Under the pieces are notes generated by a model. The model saw only the letters and a program-made list of their open reading frames with translations, made no database searches and was not told the DNA's origin. Shown in pieces: positions 48,648 to 57,989 of a DNA stretch of 64,000 bases. Location of the stretch: assembly GCF_020991365.1 (NCBI RefSeq), contig NZ_JAJLRA010000005.1, positions 186,001 to 250,000 of the forward strand, read 5' to 3'. A program made the position numbers and the translations under genes. Within the stretch, counting starts at the first letter, position 1. Every line of letters starts with the position of its first letter. Source of the stretch: Streptacidiphilus sp. ASG 303 (GTDB lineage: Bacteria > Actinomycetota > Actinomycetes > Streptomycetales > Streptomycetaceae).

Positions 48648-49397
48648 TCAGCCCCAGCGGCCGGTGCGGCCGAGCAGCAGGGCGCCGGCGGCGACCCCGG
48701 CGGTGGAGGTGCGGAGCACGGAGCGGCCCAGCCGGTACGGGCGGGCGCCGGCCCCGGCGAAGGCGGCCAGCTCGTCCGGGGAGACGCCGCCCTCGGGGCC
48801 GACGACGAGCACGATGGAGCCGGACTCCGGCAGCGGGGCGGCGGCGAGCGGGTCGGCGCCCTCCTCGTGCAGGACGGCGCCCAGGGCCGACGCGCCGAGC
48901 AGCTCCGCCACCTGGCGGGTCGTCATGAGGTCGTGCACCTCGGGGAAGCGCAGCCGCCGCGCCTGCTTGCCGGCCTCCCTGGCGGCGGACCGCCACTTGG
49001 CGAGCGCCTTCTGCCCGCGCTCGCCCTTCCACTGGGTGATGCACCGCGAGGCGGCCCAGGGCACCACCGCGTCCACGCCCACCTCGGTCATGGTCTCCAC
49101 GGCGAGCTCGCCGCGGTCGCCCTTGGGCAGCGCCTGGACCACGGTGATGCGGGGCCGGGCCTCGGGCTCCTCGCGGACCTCGGCGACCTCGGCGTCCAGG
49201 GCGTCCTTCCCGTGCAGCGCCGCCACCGCGCCGTACGCGCCGAGGCCGCGCCCGTCGGTGAGCACCACGGGCTCGCCGACCGTGAGGCGCCTCACGGCGA
49301 CGGCGTGCCGCCCCTCGGCGCCGTCCAGGCGGACCAGGGAGCCGGGGCGGGCGCCCTGCAGGCGGTCGTCGTCGACGACGAAGACGGGGGCGGTCAT
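48648..49397 (-). CDS. rsmE: 16S rRNA (uracil-1498-N3)-methyltransferase
   Basis: A 249-residue SPOUT-class enzyme methylating m3U1498 of 16S rRNA. The N-terminal PUA-like domain (FVVDDDRLQGARPGSLVRL, HAVAVRRLTVGE) and the C-terminal knot with ALPKGDRGELAVETMTEVG, LVVGPEGGVSPDEL and LGRSVLRTSTAGVAA are typical. ATG 49397. The order dnaJ-rsmE-HIT is common in bacteria; here the tricorn-like gene has been placed between rsmE and HIT. It is probably transcribed from the hrcA promoter as the third gene. Confidence 0.95.
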   Translation of the reverse strand: MTAPVFVVDDDRLQGARPGSLVRLDGAEGRHAVAVRRLTVGEPVVLTDGRGLGAYGAVAALHGKDALDAEVAEVREEPEARPRITVVQALPKGDRGELAVETMTEVGVDAVVPWAASRCITQWKGERGQKALAKWRSAAREAGKQARRLRFPEVHDLMTTRQVAELLGASALGAVLHEEGADPLAAAPLPESGSIVLVVGPEGGVSPDELAAFAGAGARPYRLGRSVLRTSTAGVAAGALLLGRTGRWG

Positions 49398-49493
49398 CGC
49401 GGCGGGTCCTCGGTGCGGTGGGGCCGCCGGGCCGGGCCCGGCGGGGGCGGTACGGGGTCCGGCCGGGGCGCGCGCCCCGGCCGGGAGGCCGGG

Positions 49494-50636
49494 TCAGCGG
49501 CCGTTGAAGGCGTCCTTGAGCCGGGAGAACAGGCCCTGCTGGCCCGGTGCGAAGGTGCCGGACGGCCGCTCCTCGCCGCGGAGCTTGGCGAGCCGGCGGA
49601 CCAGCTCCTCCTGCTCCGGGTCGAGCTTGGTCGGCGTCTGCACCTCGACGTGGACGATGAGGTCGCCGCGTCCGCCGCCGCGCAGGTGGGTGATGCCGCG
49701 ACCGTGCATGGGGATCGACTGGCCGGACTGCGTGCCGGGCCGGATGTCGACCTCCTCCAGGCCGTCCAGCGTCTCCAGCGGCACCTTGGTGCCGAGCGCC
49801 GCCGCGGTCATCGGGATGGTGACGGTGCAGTGCAGGTCGTCGCCGCGCCGCTGGAAGACCCGGTGGGCGGTCTCGGCGATCTCCACGTACAGGTCGCCGG
49901 CGGGGCCGCCGCCGGGGCCGACCTCGCCCTCGCCCGCGAGCTGGATGCGGGTGCCGTTGTCGACGCCGGCCGGGATCTTCACGGTCAGGGTGCGGCGGGC
50001 CCGCACGCGGCCGTCGCCCGCGCACTCGGGGCACGGGGTGGGCACGACGGTGCCGAAGCCCTGGCACTGCGGGCACGGCCGGGAGGTCATGACCTGGCCG
50101 AGGAAGGAGCGGGTGACCTGGGAGACCTCGCCGCGGCCGCGGCACATGTCGCAGGTCTGCGCGGAGGTGCCGGGGGCCGCGCCCTCGCCGTTGCACGTGG
50201 TGCAGGTGACGGCGGTGTCGACCTGGATCTCCTTGGTCGTGCCGAACGCCGCCTCCTCGAGGGTGATCTCGATGCGGATCATGGCGTCCTGGCCGCGACG
50301 GGTGCGCGACCGCGGCCCCCGCGACCCGGCCGACGCGCCGAAGAAGGCGTCCATGATGTCGGAGAAGCCGAAGCCCGCGCCGGTGCCGAAGCCGCCCGCA
50401 CCGCCACCGCCGCCGTTGGGCGACAGCGGGTCGCCGCCGAGGTCGTACACCTGGCGCTTGGCCGGGTCGGAGAGCACCTCGTACGCGGCGTTGATCTCCT
50501 TGAAGCGCTCCTGCGTCTTCGGGTCGGGGTTGACGTCGGGGTGCAGTTCACGCGCCAGGCGCCGGAACGCCTTCTTGATCTCGTCCTGACCCGCGTCCCG
50601 TCGGACGCCCAGTACCGCGTAGTAGTCCGTGGCCAC
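49494..50636 (-). CDS. dnaJ: Chaperone DnaJ (type I)
   Basis: A 380-residue Hsp40 co-chaperone of DnaK. J-domain with the His-Pro-Asp loop (ARELHPDVNPDPKTQ), a Gly/Phe-rich linker (NGGGGGAGGFGTGAGFGF), four zinc-finger C-x-x-C-x-G-x-G repeats (CTTCNGEGAAPG, CDMCRGRGEV, CPQCQGFGTV, CPECAGDGRV), then the client-binding C-terminal domain. It corresponds to the second Streptomyces dnaJ, the one beside hrcA. GTG 50636 has a GGAG 6 bases upstream; a TTG one codon earlier is less likely. It starts 30 bases behind hrcA. Confidence 0.96.
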   Translation of the reverse strand: MATDYYAVLGVRRDAGQDEIKKAFRRLARELHPDVNPDPKTQERFKEINAAYEVLSDPAKRQVYDLGGDPLSPNGGGGGAGGFGTGAGFGFSDIMDAFFGASAGSRGPRSRTRRGQDAMIRIEITLEEAAFGTTKEIQVDTAVTCTTCNGEGAAPGTSAQTCDMCRGRGEVSQVTRSFLGQVMTSRPCPQCQGFGTVVPTPCPECAGDGRVRARRTLTVKIPAGVDNGTRIQLAGEGEVGPGGGPAGDLYVEIAETAHRVFQRRGDDLHCTVTIPMTAAALGTKVPLETLDGLEEVDIRPGTQSGQSIPMHGRGITHLRGGGRGDLIVHVEVQTPTKLDPEQEELVRRLAKLRGEERPSGTFAPGQQGLFSRLKDAFNGR

Positions 50637-50666
50637 CAATGACTCCGCTTGCTCCGCCTCTAGACC

Positions 50667-51686
50667 TTACGACTCAGCCAGGATCTGACCGACGTACCGT
50701 GCCACCGCGCGTACCGCTCCCATCGTGCCCGGGTAGTCCATCCGCGTGGGGCCGATGACGCCCAGCTTCGCGAGGGACTCGTCGCCCGAACCGTAGCCCA
50801 CCGAGACGACCGACGTGGAATTGAGCCCCTCGTAGTCGTTCTCGTGACCGATGCGGACCGTCGTCATGCCGGGCTCGGCCGTCTCCCCCAGCAGTCTCAG
50901 CAGCACCACCTGCTCCTCCAGCGCCTCCAGCACCGGCCGGATGGTGAGGGGGAAGTCGTGCCCGAAGCGGGTGAGGTTGGCGGTGCCGCCGAGCATGATC
51001 CGCTCCTCGGTCCGCTCCACCAGGGTCTCGAACAGGGTGGAGAGGACGGCCGAGACCACCGGCCGGTCGTCCGGCTCGAAGGCCTCCGGCAGGTCCTGCA
51101 GGCGGGCGGGCACCTCGGGGAAGCGCACGCCCGCGGCGGCGGCGTTGAGCCGCGCCCGCAGGTCCGCGAGGACCGTCTCGCCGACCGGGGCCGGCGCGTC
51201 CACGATCCGCTGCTCGACGCGGCCGGTGTTGGTGATCAGCACCAGCATGACCTTCGTGGGCGCCAGGCCCAGCAGCTCCACGTGCCGCACCGAGGAGCGC
51301 GACAGCGAGGGGTACTGGACCACGGCGACCTGCCGGGTCAGCTGCGCGAGCAGCCGGACGGTGCGGGCCACCACGTCGTCGAGGTCGACCGCGCTGTCCA
51401 GGAAGTGCCGGATGGCGCGGCGCTCGGGCGCCGACAGCGGCTTGACCTCGGCCAGGCGGTCGACGAAGAGCCGGTAGCCCTTGTCGGTGGGCACCCGGCC
51501 CGCGCTGGTGTGCGGCTGGTGGATGTAGCCGTCGTCCTCCAGCGCCGCCATGTCGTTGCGCACCGTCGCCGGGGAGACCCCCAGGTTGTGCCGTTCCACG
51601 AGGGCCTTGGAGCCGACCGGCTCCTCGGTCCCCACGTAGTCCTGGACGATGGCGCGCAGGACCGCGAGCTTGCGTTCGTCGAGCAT
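50667..51686 (-). CDS. hrcA: Heat-inducible transcription repressor HrcA
   Basis: A 339-residue repressor of heat-shock genes. A winged-helix N terminus ([39 protein letters not shown]) is followed by the GAF-like dimerisation domain and ends [13 protein letters not shown] 51686 (a GGAGG lies 8 bases upstream) is preferred to a longer frame that would start inside the CIRCE operator region. A CIRCE element lies 62 bases upstream of the start, so it represses its own operon with dnaJ. Confidence 0.96.
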   Translation of the reverse strand: MLDERKLAVLRAIVQDYVGTEEPVGSKALVERHNLGVSPATVRNDMAALEDDGYIHQPHTSAGRVPTDKGYRLFVDRLAEVKPLSAPERRAIRHFLDSAVDLDDVVARTVRLLAQLTRQVAVVQYPSLSRSSVRHVELLGLAPTKVMLVLITNTGRVEQRIVDAPAPVGETVLADLRARLNAAAAGVRFPEVPARLQDLPEAFEPDDRPVVSAVLSTLFETLVERTEERIMLGGTANLTRFGHDFPLTIRPVLEALEEQVVLLRLLGETAEPGMTTVRIGHENDYEGLNSTSVVSVGYGSGDESLAKLGVIGPTRMDYPGTMGAVRAVARYVGQILAES

Positions 51687-51748
51687 GGCACGCACCTCCG
51701 GCGTCAGTCGTTCGACCAGTGAGGGTTCGGTCCCCGGCCCCTGCGGCT

Positions 51749-51775
51749 CTGGCACTCTGCGCGGGCGAGTGCCAG
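51749..51775 (-). promoter_or_regulatory. CIRCE operator of hrcA-dnaJ
   Basis: CTGGCACTC-N9-GAGTGCCAG is a perfect 9-bp inverted repeat, matching the CIRCE consensus TTAGCACTC-N9-GAGTGCTAA at 7 of 9 positions in each arm and with the exact 9-base spacer. HrcA binding to CIRCE is established across bacteria. Confidence 0.95.
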
Positions 51776-51994
51776 GACCGTACCTGCCAGTGTAAGGCCC
51801 GGCCCCGACGGCCGGAACGGGCCGTCGGCCGATCCCGCCCCGGCCGCCCCGGAGCCTGCCGCCCCTGCGCCCGACGTCCCCGCGTCTGCCGCACCTGCGT
51901 CTGCTGTCGCCGGGGCCCCGGCGGTGGCAGCATCGAAGCAGGGACGGTCCGGCGGCCGCGCGGCCGCGCCGGTGCCGTCCACGGAGGAGGAGCC

Positions 51995-52963
51995 ATGGCT
52001 CTGTCAGGGCAGCGGGAGGGCGGGCACCGGAGGGACCGCCACCGGGAGGACCGCCGCCGGGCGCCGGCGCAGCGGACGCGTTTCGCGCCCGACCGCGGAC
52101 TGACCCGGCGGATGGTCACCACGATGTTCCTCATCGGACTGGTCTACGTGGGCTTCACCGGCCTGCTGATCGCCCTGCTGGGCCGGGCCTGGCCGATCGT
52201 GGTGGTGGTCTCCGGCGTGCTGTTCGTCGCCCAGTTCTGGTTCAGCGACACCATCGCGGAGAAGGCCATGGGCGCCCGCGAGGCCTCCCCGGAGCAGTAC
52301 CCGCAGCTGCACGGCGCGGTCGACCGGCTGTGCGCGCTCGCCGACATGCCCAAGCCCCGGGTGGCCGTCGCCGTCAACGACATGCCGAACGCCTTCGCCA
52401 CCGGCCGCACCCCGCAGAAGGCCGTGGTCTGCGTCACCACCGGGCTGCTGCGCCGCCTGGAGCCCGAGGAGCTGGAGGGCGTCCTCGCCCACGAGCTCTC
52501 CCACGTCGCCCACCGCGACGTCGCCGTGATGACGATCGCCGGCTTCCTCGGCGTGCTGGCCGGCGCGCTCACCCGGATCGGCCTGTGGGGCGGCCTGCGC
52601 GGCAGCCGGGACCAGAACGCGGCGATCGCGATGCTCGTCATCCCCCTGGTCAGCATGGCCGTGTACGTGCTGAGCGTGCTGCTCACCCGGCTGCTCTCCC
52701 GCTACCGCGAGCTGGCCGCCGACCGTTCGGCGGCGCTGCTCACCGGGCGGCCCTCCGAACTGGCGTCGGCGCTCACCAAGGTCACCGGGCAGATCTCCCG
52801 CATCCCCACCGAGGACCTGCGGCGGGCGCAGCCGTACAACGCCTTCTGGTTCGCGCCCGCGCTGAACGCCCGGGACGCCGCAGCGCAGCTGCTCTCGACC
52901 CACCCGAGCCTGGAGAAGCGGCTGGAGCAGCTCGGCCGGATCTCCACCGAGCTGGGCCGCTGA
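51995..52963 (+). CDS. htpX: HtpX-like M48 membrane metalloprotease
   Basis: A 322-residue membrane protease. After an Arg-rich, charged N terminus (residues 1-45), hydrophobic helices lie near residues 45-90 and 180-230. The zinc motif [13 protein letters not shown] is near residue 165, and the third ligand Glu is in [14 protein letters not shown]. HtpX removes misfolded membrane proteins under stress. ATG 51995 is behind GGAGGAGG. The stop is 1 base from the pspAB start, so they form an operon. It is divergent from hrcA across 308 bases. Confidence 0.93.
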   Translation: MALSGQREGGHRRDRHREDRRRAPAQRTRFAPDRGLTRRMVTTMFLIGLVYVGFTGLLIALLGRAWPIVVVVSGVLFVAQFWFSDTIAEKAMGAREASPEQYPQLHGAVDRLCALADMPKPRVAVAVNDMPNAFATGRTPQKAVVCVTTGLLRRLEPEELEGVLAHELSHVAHRDVAVMTIAGFLGVLAGALTRIGLWGGLRGSRDQNAAIAMLVIPLVSMAVYVLSVLLTRLLSRYRELAADRSAALLTGRPSELASALTKVTGQISRIPTEDLRRAQPYNAFWFAPALNARDAAAQLLSTHPSLEKRLEQLGRISTELGR

Positions 52964-52964
52964 G

Positions 52965-53549
52965 GTGGGCCTCTGGGACGCGCTGCTCGGCCGTCGCAGA
53001 CCCGTGCGGCCCGACCTGGACCAGCTCTTCGGCCTGCCGTCGGCCGCGGTCACCCTGGAGGCCGCGGCCGGTTTCCGGCCGACCGGGCTGGGGTCGGTCT
53101 GCTTCGCCGCCGTCGAGGGCGGCGCCTTCGCCGAGGTGGAGCGGCAGGTGCGGGCGCTGCTGGACGCCGACGTCGCGGGCGGCGGCGCGCCGGTGGAGGC
53201 GAGCCGCGACTCCTACGGCTACTCCTGGCTGCTGGCCCGCCACTCCCCCGACGACCTGCCGGGCCTGGTCAACGACCTGCACGCGGTCAACAGCGAGCTG
53301 GAGGCGAACGGCTTCGGCCCGCAGCTGCTCTGCTCGCTCGTGGGCTTCCGCGACCCGCAGGGGCGGTCGCTGGCGCTGGTGTACCTGTACAAGCGGGGGA
53401 CCTTCTACCCGTTCTGCCCGGCCGCGGGCGGCGGGGAGAGGCGGGACAGCGCGCTGGAGCTCCAGGTGCGGGCGCTCGTCGGCGACGACCTGCGGGTGGA
53501 GGAGGACCTCTCCCGCTGGTTCCCGGTGTGGGGCGCCCCGGGACTGTGA
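52965..53549 (+). CDS. pspAB: PspA-associated protein PspAB
   Basis: A 194-residue cytoplasmic protein. MGLWDALLGRRRPVRPDLDQL, TGLGSVCFAAVEGGAFAEVE, LVNDLHAVNSELEANGFGPQ and FRDPQGRSLALVYLYKRGTF are the conserved blocks of a family known as PspA-associated protein PspAB, which appears near pspA or htpX in actinobacteria. The GTG start lies 1 base after the htpX stop, giving tight coupling. It likely belongs to the membrane-stress response. Its biochemical role is unknown. The C terminus runs into a 22-bp tandem repeat that includes the stop codon. Confidence 0.87.
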   Translation: MGLWDALLGRRRPVRPDLDQLFGLPSAAVTLEAAAGFRPTGLGSVCFAAVEGGAFAEVERQVRALLDADVAGGGAPVEASRDSYGYSWLLARHSPDDLPGLVNDLHAVNSELEANGFGPQLLCSLVGFRDPQGRSLALVYLYKRGTFYPFCPAAGGGERRDSALELQVRALVGDDLRVEEDLSRWFPVWGAPGL

Positions 53550-53655
53550 GCCGGACCGCCCCGGGCTGTGAGCCGGACCGCTCCGGCCTGCGGGCCGGGC
53601 CGCCCCGGACCGCGGGCCGGACTGCCCCGGGGCCGCGGGCCGGGGCGGCGGGCGG
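53544..53655. repeat. 22-bp tandem repeat, about five copies, overlapping the pspAB stop
   Basis: Units like CTGTGAGCCGGACCGCCCCG start at 53544, 53566, 53588, 53610 and 53633. The first contains the last sense codon and the TGA of pspAB. Later units drift to CTGCGGGCC and CCGCGGGCC. This fills most of the 155 bases before the next gene. Confidence 0.9.
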
Positions 53656-53704
53656 GGCCGTGGCGTTCCCGGGCCCCGGCCGGTCCGGCCCCTACAATCC
53701 CCGG

Positions 53705-54544
53705 ATGCGCAGCAGGCAGTACGGCCCCGACCTGACCCCGCCGTGGAAGCGGCAGCGGCCCGCGCCGGAGGTGCCCGCCGACCCCGGCCTGGTGGTCGAG
53801 GAGCCGGGGACCGGCTTCTGCGGTGCGGTGGTGCGCTGCGAGAGGACGGCCGAGGGGTTCACGGTCACCCTGGAGGACCGCTTCGGCAGGCACCGGGTCT
53901 TCCCGATGGCGCCGCGCGGCTTCCTGCTGGAGGGGAGGGCCGTCACCCTGGTCCGCCCGGCCGCCGCCGCTCCCGCCGTGCCCCGGCGCCCCGGGCGCAC
54001 CGCCTCCGGCTCGGTCGCCGTGCCGGGCGCGCGGGCGCGCGTCGCCCGCGGGTCGCGGATCTACGTGGAGGGCCGCCACGACGCCGAGCTGGTGGAGCGG
54101 GTCTGGGGCGACGACCTGCGCATCGAGGGCGTGGTGGTGGAGTACCTGGAGGGCGTGGACGACCTGCCCGCGATCGTCGCGGAGTTCGCCCCCGGTCCGG
54201 GCCGCCGCCTGGGCGTCCTGGTCGACCACCTGGTGCCCGGCTCGAAGGAGCAGCGGATCGCCGACCGCGTCACCGGCGCGGACGTGCTGGTGGTGGGCCA
54301 CCCCTACGTCGACGTCTGGCAGGCGGTGAAGCCCTCCAGCGTGGGCATCCCCGGCTGGCCGGAGGTGCCGCGCGGGGAGTCGTGGAAGGAGGGGGTCTGC
54401 CGCCGCCTGGGCTGGCCGGTGGACACCCCGGCGGCCTGGCGCCGCATCCTCGCCTCGGTGGACTCCTACCGCGACCTCGACCCGGCCCTGCTGGGCCGGG
54501 TCGAGGAGCTCATCGACTTCGTCACGGAGCCGGACCGGCCGTGA
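53705..54544 (+). CDS. DUF3097 family protein
   Basis: A 279-residue protein of an actinobacteria-specific family without assigned function. The opening (MRSRQYGPDLTPPWKRQRP) and the core (RIYVEGRHDAELVERVWGDD, EYLEGVDDLPAIVAEF, LVDHLVPGSKEQRIADRV, VDVWQAVKPSSVGI) match the family; the YVEGRHDAELVE segment resembles a TOPRIM-type acidic site. A TACAAT (53693-53698) lies 6 bases before the ATG, so the mRNA may be leaderless. It is followed by convergent hemW. Confidence 0.87.
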   Translation: MRSRQYGPDLTPPWKRQRPAPEVPADPGLVVEEPGTGFCGAVVRCERTAEGFTVTLEDRFGRHRVFPMAPRGFLLEGRAVTLVRPAAAAPAVPRRPGRTASGSVAVPGARARVARGSRIYVEGRHDAELVERVWGDDLRIEGVVVEYLEGVDDLPAIVAEFAPGPGRRLGVLVDHLVPGSKEQRIADRVTGADVLVVGHPYVDVWQAVKPSSVGIPGWPEVPRGESWKEGVCRRLGWPVDTPAAWRRILASVDSYRDLDPALLGRVEELIDFVTEPDRP

Positions 54545-54577
54545 CCGGCCGGGCGCACCCGCCGCTGGTGGCCGCCC

Positions 54578-55807
54578 TCAGTCGACCAGGTCGCGGACCA
54601 GCGCGTCCGCCAGGAGGCGGCCGCGCAGGGTGAGGGCGGCGCGGCCGTCGGCGTACGGGCCGGGGCGGAGCAGGCCGTCGGCGAGGGCCCGCTCGGCGGC
54701 GCGCAGGCCCGCGGGGGCGAGCAGGTCCAGGGGGCAGCCGTCGACGAGGCGCAGTTCCAGCAGGACGCGCTCGACCCGGCGGTCCTCGGCGGCGAGCACC
54801 TCGCGGCCCTGGCCGGGCGAGCGGCCCTCGGCCAGCGCGCGGGCGTAGGCGGCGGGGTGCTTGGCGTTCCACCAGCGGACGCCGCCGACGTGGCTGTGCG
54901 CGCCGGGGCCCGCGCCCCACCAGTCGGCACCGGTCCAGTACAGCTCGTTGTGGCGGCAGCGGGCGTCCTCGGAGGCCGCCCAGTTGGAGACCTCGTACCA
55001 GTGCAGGCCGGCGGCGGTGAGCATCTCCTCGGCGAGGAGGTAGCGGTCGGCGTGGACGTCGTCGTCGGTCATGGGGATCTCGCCGCGCCGGACCCGGGCG
55101 GCGAGGCGGGTGCCCTCCTCGACGATGAGGGAGTAGGCGGAGACGTGGTCGGGGCCGGCGGAGAGGGCGGCCTCCAGGGAGGCCCGCCAGTCGTCGTCGG
55201 ACTCGCCGGGGGTGCCGTAGATGAGGTCGAGGTTGACGTGGTCGAAGCCGGCCGCGCGGGCCTCGGCGACGCACGCCTCGGGGCGGCCGGGGGTGTGGTG
55301 CCGGTCGAGGATGCGCAGCACGTGGGGGCGGGCGCTCTGCATGCCGAAGGAGATCCGGTTGAAGCCGCCCTCGCGCAGCTCGGCGAGGTAGGCGGGGTCG
55401 ACGGACTCGGGGTTGGCCTCGGTGGTGACCTCGGCGCCGTCGGCCAGGCCGAACTCGTCGCGGACCGCGGCGAGCATCGCGACCAGGTCGGCGGCGGGCA
55501 GCAGGGTGGGGGTGCCGCCGCCGACGAAGACGGTGGAGACGGGCGCGTCGGCGGCGCCGAGGACCCGGCGGGCGAGCCGCACCTCGGCGACGAGGTTCTG
55601 CGCGTACGTCTCCTGGGAGGCGACGGCGCCGGAGGAGCGCAGCTCGGTGGCGGTGTAGGTGTTGAAGTCGCAGTAGCCGCAGCGGGTGGCGCAGTACGGC
55701 ACGTGGACGTAGAAGCCGAGGGGGCGCTCCCCGACGCCGGCCAGGGCGGAGTCGGGCAGGGCGCCGTCGGCGGGGACGGGCTCGCCGTCGGGGAGGGTGG
55801 AGGGCAT
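54578..55807 (-). CDS. hemW: Radical SAM protein HemW (heme chaperone)
   Basis: A 409-residue radical SAM protein related to coproporphyrinogen dehydrogenase HemN but of the HemW type, which binds heme and passes it to apoproteins. The iron-sulfur motif is in PYCATRCGYCDFNTY near residue 40; VFVGGGTPTLLP, RISFGMQSARPHVLRIL and LDLIYGTPGESDDDW follow, with the C-terminal HemW domain RWWNAKHPAAYARAL. ATG 55807 starts a 25-residue variable extension. The older name oxygen-independent coproporphyrinogen oxidase is less likely right. Confidence 0.93.
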   Translation of the reverse strand: MPSTLPDGEPVPADGALPDSALAGVGERPLGFYVHVPYCATRCGYCDFNTYTATELRSSGAVASQETYAQNLVAEVRLARRVLGAADAPVSTVFVGGGTPTLLPAADLVAMLAAVRDEFGLADGAEVTTEANPESVDPAYLAELREGGFNRISFGMQSARPHVLRILDRHHTPGRPEACVAEARAAGFDHVNLDLIYGTPGESDDDWRASLEAALSAGPDHVSAYSLIVEEGTRLAARVRRGEIPMTDDDVHADRYLLAEEMLTAAGLHWYEVSNWAASEDARCRHNELYWTGADWWGAGPGAHSHVGGVRWWNAKHPAAYARALAEGRSPGQGREVLAAEDRRVERVLLELRLVDGCPLDLLAPAGLRAAERALADGLLRPGPYADGRAALTLRGRLLADALVRDLVD

Positions 55808-55896
55808 GGACCCATTGTCCGGCATGCGCGGCACCGCCCCGCCGGACGGGCGGGGCGGTGCGGTGCGGTGCGGGTCCGCGCGGGTCCGCGGGCGGG

Positions 55897-57795
55897 TCAG
55901 GCCTCCCGGGCCCCGTCGTACATCGCCTCGATGGCGTCGGCGTACTCGCGCTCGACCACCGGCCGCTTGACCTTGAGGCTCGGGGTGAGCTCGCCGTGCT
56001 CGATGTCGAGGTCGCGGGGCAGGACGGTGAACCGCTTGACCGTCTGCCACCGCTGCAGGCCGGCGTTGAGCTTCTCGACGAAGCCGCCGACCAGCTCGTG
56101 CACCTCGGACGAGGTGCAGACCTCGGCGTAGGAGCGGCCGCCGAGCCCGTGGGAGGCGGCCCACGGCATGATCGCCGTCTCGTCGAGGGTGACCAGCGCG
56201 GTGCAGTAGTTGCGGCCGTTGCCGATGACCAGGATGTTGCTGACGAAGGGGCAGACCGCCTTGAAGCGGCCCTCGACCTCGGTGGGGGCGACGTACTTGC
56301 CGCCGGAGGTCTTGAACATGTCCTTCTTGCGGTCGGTGATGCGGACGAAGCCGTCCCCGTCCACCTCGCCGATGTCGCCGGTGTGGAACCAGCCGTCGCT
56401 CTCCAGCACCTCGGCGGTCCTCTCCGGCAGGTTGTGGTACCCGCGCATCACACCGGGGCCGCGCAGCAGGATCTCGCCGTCCTCGGCGATGCGGACCTCG
56501 GTGCCCGGCAGCGGGGTGCCGACGGTGCCGACGCGGTAGTTCTCGCCGGGGTTGCAGGTGGAGCCGGCGCTGGTCTCGGTGAGGCCGTAGCCCTCCAGGA
56601 TGTGGACGCCGGCGCCGGCGAAGAAGTAGCCGATGTCGGGGGCCAGGGCGGCGGAGCCGGAGATGCAGGCCCGCATGCGGCCGCCGAAGGCGTCGCGGAT
56701 CTTCGTGTAGACCAGCCGGTCGGCCACCGCGTGCTGCGCGGCGAGGGCGAACGGCACGGAGCGGGTGCCGGTCCGCACCATGGCCTCCTCCGACGCCTTC
56801 GCGTAGGCGCGCGCGACGCCGGACGCCCAGCGGAAGATCCGGTACTTGGCGCCCCCCTCGGCCCGGGCCTTGGCGGCGATGCCGTTGTAGACCTTCTCGA
56901 AGATGCGGGGGGCCGCGGCCATGTAGGTGGGGCGCACCAGCGGCAGGTTGTGGATGATGCGGTCCACCCGCCCGTCCACCGCGGTGACGATGCCGAGCTG
57001 CACGGCGCCGGAGGTGAGGGTCTTGCCGAAGACGTGGGAGAGCGGCAGCCACAGGAACTGCACGTCGTCCTCGGTGAGCAGCCCGGAGGCGATCTGGGCG
57101 GCGGCCTGGTACGCCCAGCAGTCGTGGACCAGGCGGACGCCCTTGGGGCGGCCGGTGGTGCCCGAGGTGTAGATGAGGGTGGCCAGCTGCTCCCGGTCGA
57201 TGGCCTGGACGGCCTTGTCGACGGCGTCCGGGTGGTCCTTGAGGTACACCTCGCCGCGCCGCTCCAGCTCGGCGAGGGAGAGGACCTCCACGCCCTCCGC
57301 CTCGGGCAGCTCGGAGGGGGCGTCGAAGACGACGACGAGGCCCAGCTCGGGCAGGTGGTCGCGCTGTCCGAGGACCTTGGCGAGCTGCGCGCCGTCCTCG
57401 GCGAAGAGGGCGCGGCTGCCGGAGTCGGAGAGGATGTAGGCGGTCTCGTCGCCGTTGGTGGAGGGGTACACCGCGGTGGTGGCGGCGCCCGCGCACATCA
57501 CGCCCATGTCGGCGAGGACCCACTCCAGGCGGGTGGAGGAGGAGATCGCCACCCGCTCCTCGGGCAGGATCCCGGCCGCCATGAGGCCGGCGGCGATCGC
57601 CTTCACCCGGACGGCCGCGCCGCCCCAGGTCATGGTGCGCCACTGCTCGGCGCCCGGTGCGCTGTCGGCGGCCTGCTCGTCCACCGGCACGGGGTAGCGG
57701 TAGGCGGGGCGGTCCGGGGTGGCCTCGACCCGCGAGAGGAAGAGGTGGGCCACGGAGGCGGGCCGGTTCTCGATCAGGGACTGCGTGGGATCCAC
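55897..57795 (-). CDS. Long-chain fatty acid-CoA ligase (AMP-forming)
   Basis: A 632-residue adenylating enzyme that activates fatty acids to acyl-CoA. The AMP-binding core has LIYTSGTTGRPKGVRL (P-loop), a long-chain-type gate region FLWLPLSHVFGKTLTSG, EGYGLTETSAGST, GDIGEVDGDGFVRITDRKKD and the A10-type Lys in TPSLKVKR. The length and the linker DRKKDMFKTSGGKYVAP fit the bacterial FadD15 group. GTG 57795 follows GGAGG by 5 bases. A promoter with an overlapping inverted repeat lies just upstream. Confidence 0.93.
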   Translation of the reverse strand: MDPTQSLIENRPASVAHLFLSRVEATPDRPAYRYPVPVDEQAADSAPGAEQWRTMTWGGAAVRVKAIAAGLMAAGILPEERVAISSSTRLEWVLADMGVMCAGAATTAVYPSTNGDETAYILSDSGSRALFAEDGAQLAKVLGQRDHLPELGLVVVFDAPSELPEAEGVEVLSLAELERRGEVYLKDHPDAVDKAVQAIDREQLATLIYTSGTTGRPKGVRLVHDCWAYQAAAQIASGLLTEDDVQFLWLPLSHVFGKTLTSGAVQLGIVTAVDGRVDRIIHNLPLVRPTYMAAAPRIFEKVYNGIAAKARAEGGAKYRIFRWASGVARAYAKASEEAMVRTGTRSVPFALAAQHAVADRLVYTKIRDAFGGRMRACISGSAALAPDIGYFFAGAGVHILEGYGLTETSAGSTCNPGENYRVGTVGTPLPGTEVRIAEDGEILLRGPGVMRGYHNLPERTAEVLESDGWFHTGDIGEVDGDGFVRITDRKKDMFKTSGGKYVAPTEVEGRFKAVCPFVSNILVIGNGRNYCTALVTLDETAIMPWAASHGLGGRSYAEVCTSSEVHELVGGFVEKLNAGLQRWQTVKRFTVLPRDLDIEHGELTPSLKVKRPVVEREYADAIEAMYDGAREA

Positions 57796-57833
57796 GGATA
57801 CCTCCGGGGGACCGGCGACCGGCCGCAACGACA

Positions 57834-57862
57834 CTGTTAACTGGCGGGTAACTCGCAAGCAA
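57834..57862 (-). promoter_or_regulatory. Candidate promoter and operator for the acyl-CoA ligase gene
   Basis: On the minus strand TTGCTT (57862-57857) and TAACAG (57839-57834) are 17 bases apart as -35/-10. The inverted repeat GTTA-N9-TAAC (57836-57852) overlaps the -10, a place where a TetR-type lipid regulator could act. 57796-58114 holds no gene. Confidence 0.5.
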
Positions 57863-57989
57863 CGGTCAGCGTAGGGGGAAGACCGGCCCTCACGTAAGGG
57901 GGCGCAGGACCCGGAAAGCCGCCGGTGGAAGGCGGTGCACGCAGCGCGGTGCGGAGTGCCGCGGAGGCCGCGGGGCCGATATCCGGTAC

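Noticed and set aside
43255-50589. A 2444-codon open plus-strand frame
   Set aside because: It is the antisense of rnz, HIT, the tricorn-like protease, rsmE and dnaJ, all clear minus-strand genes. Such frames are expected opposite high-G+C genes.
54578-55807. Annotation as coproporphyrinogen III oxidase HemN
   Set aside because: The length, C-terminal HemW domain and Gly-rich N-terminal region fit the HemW heme chaperone rather than HemN.
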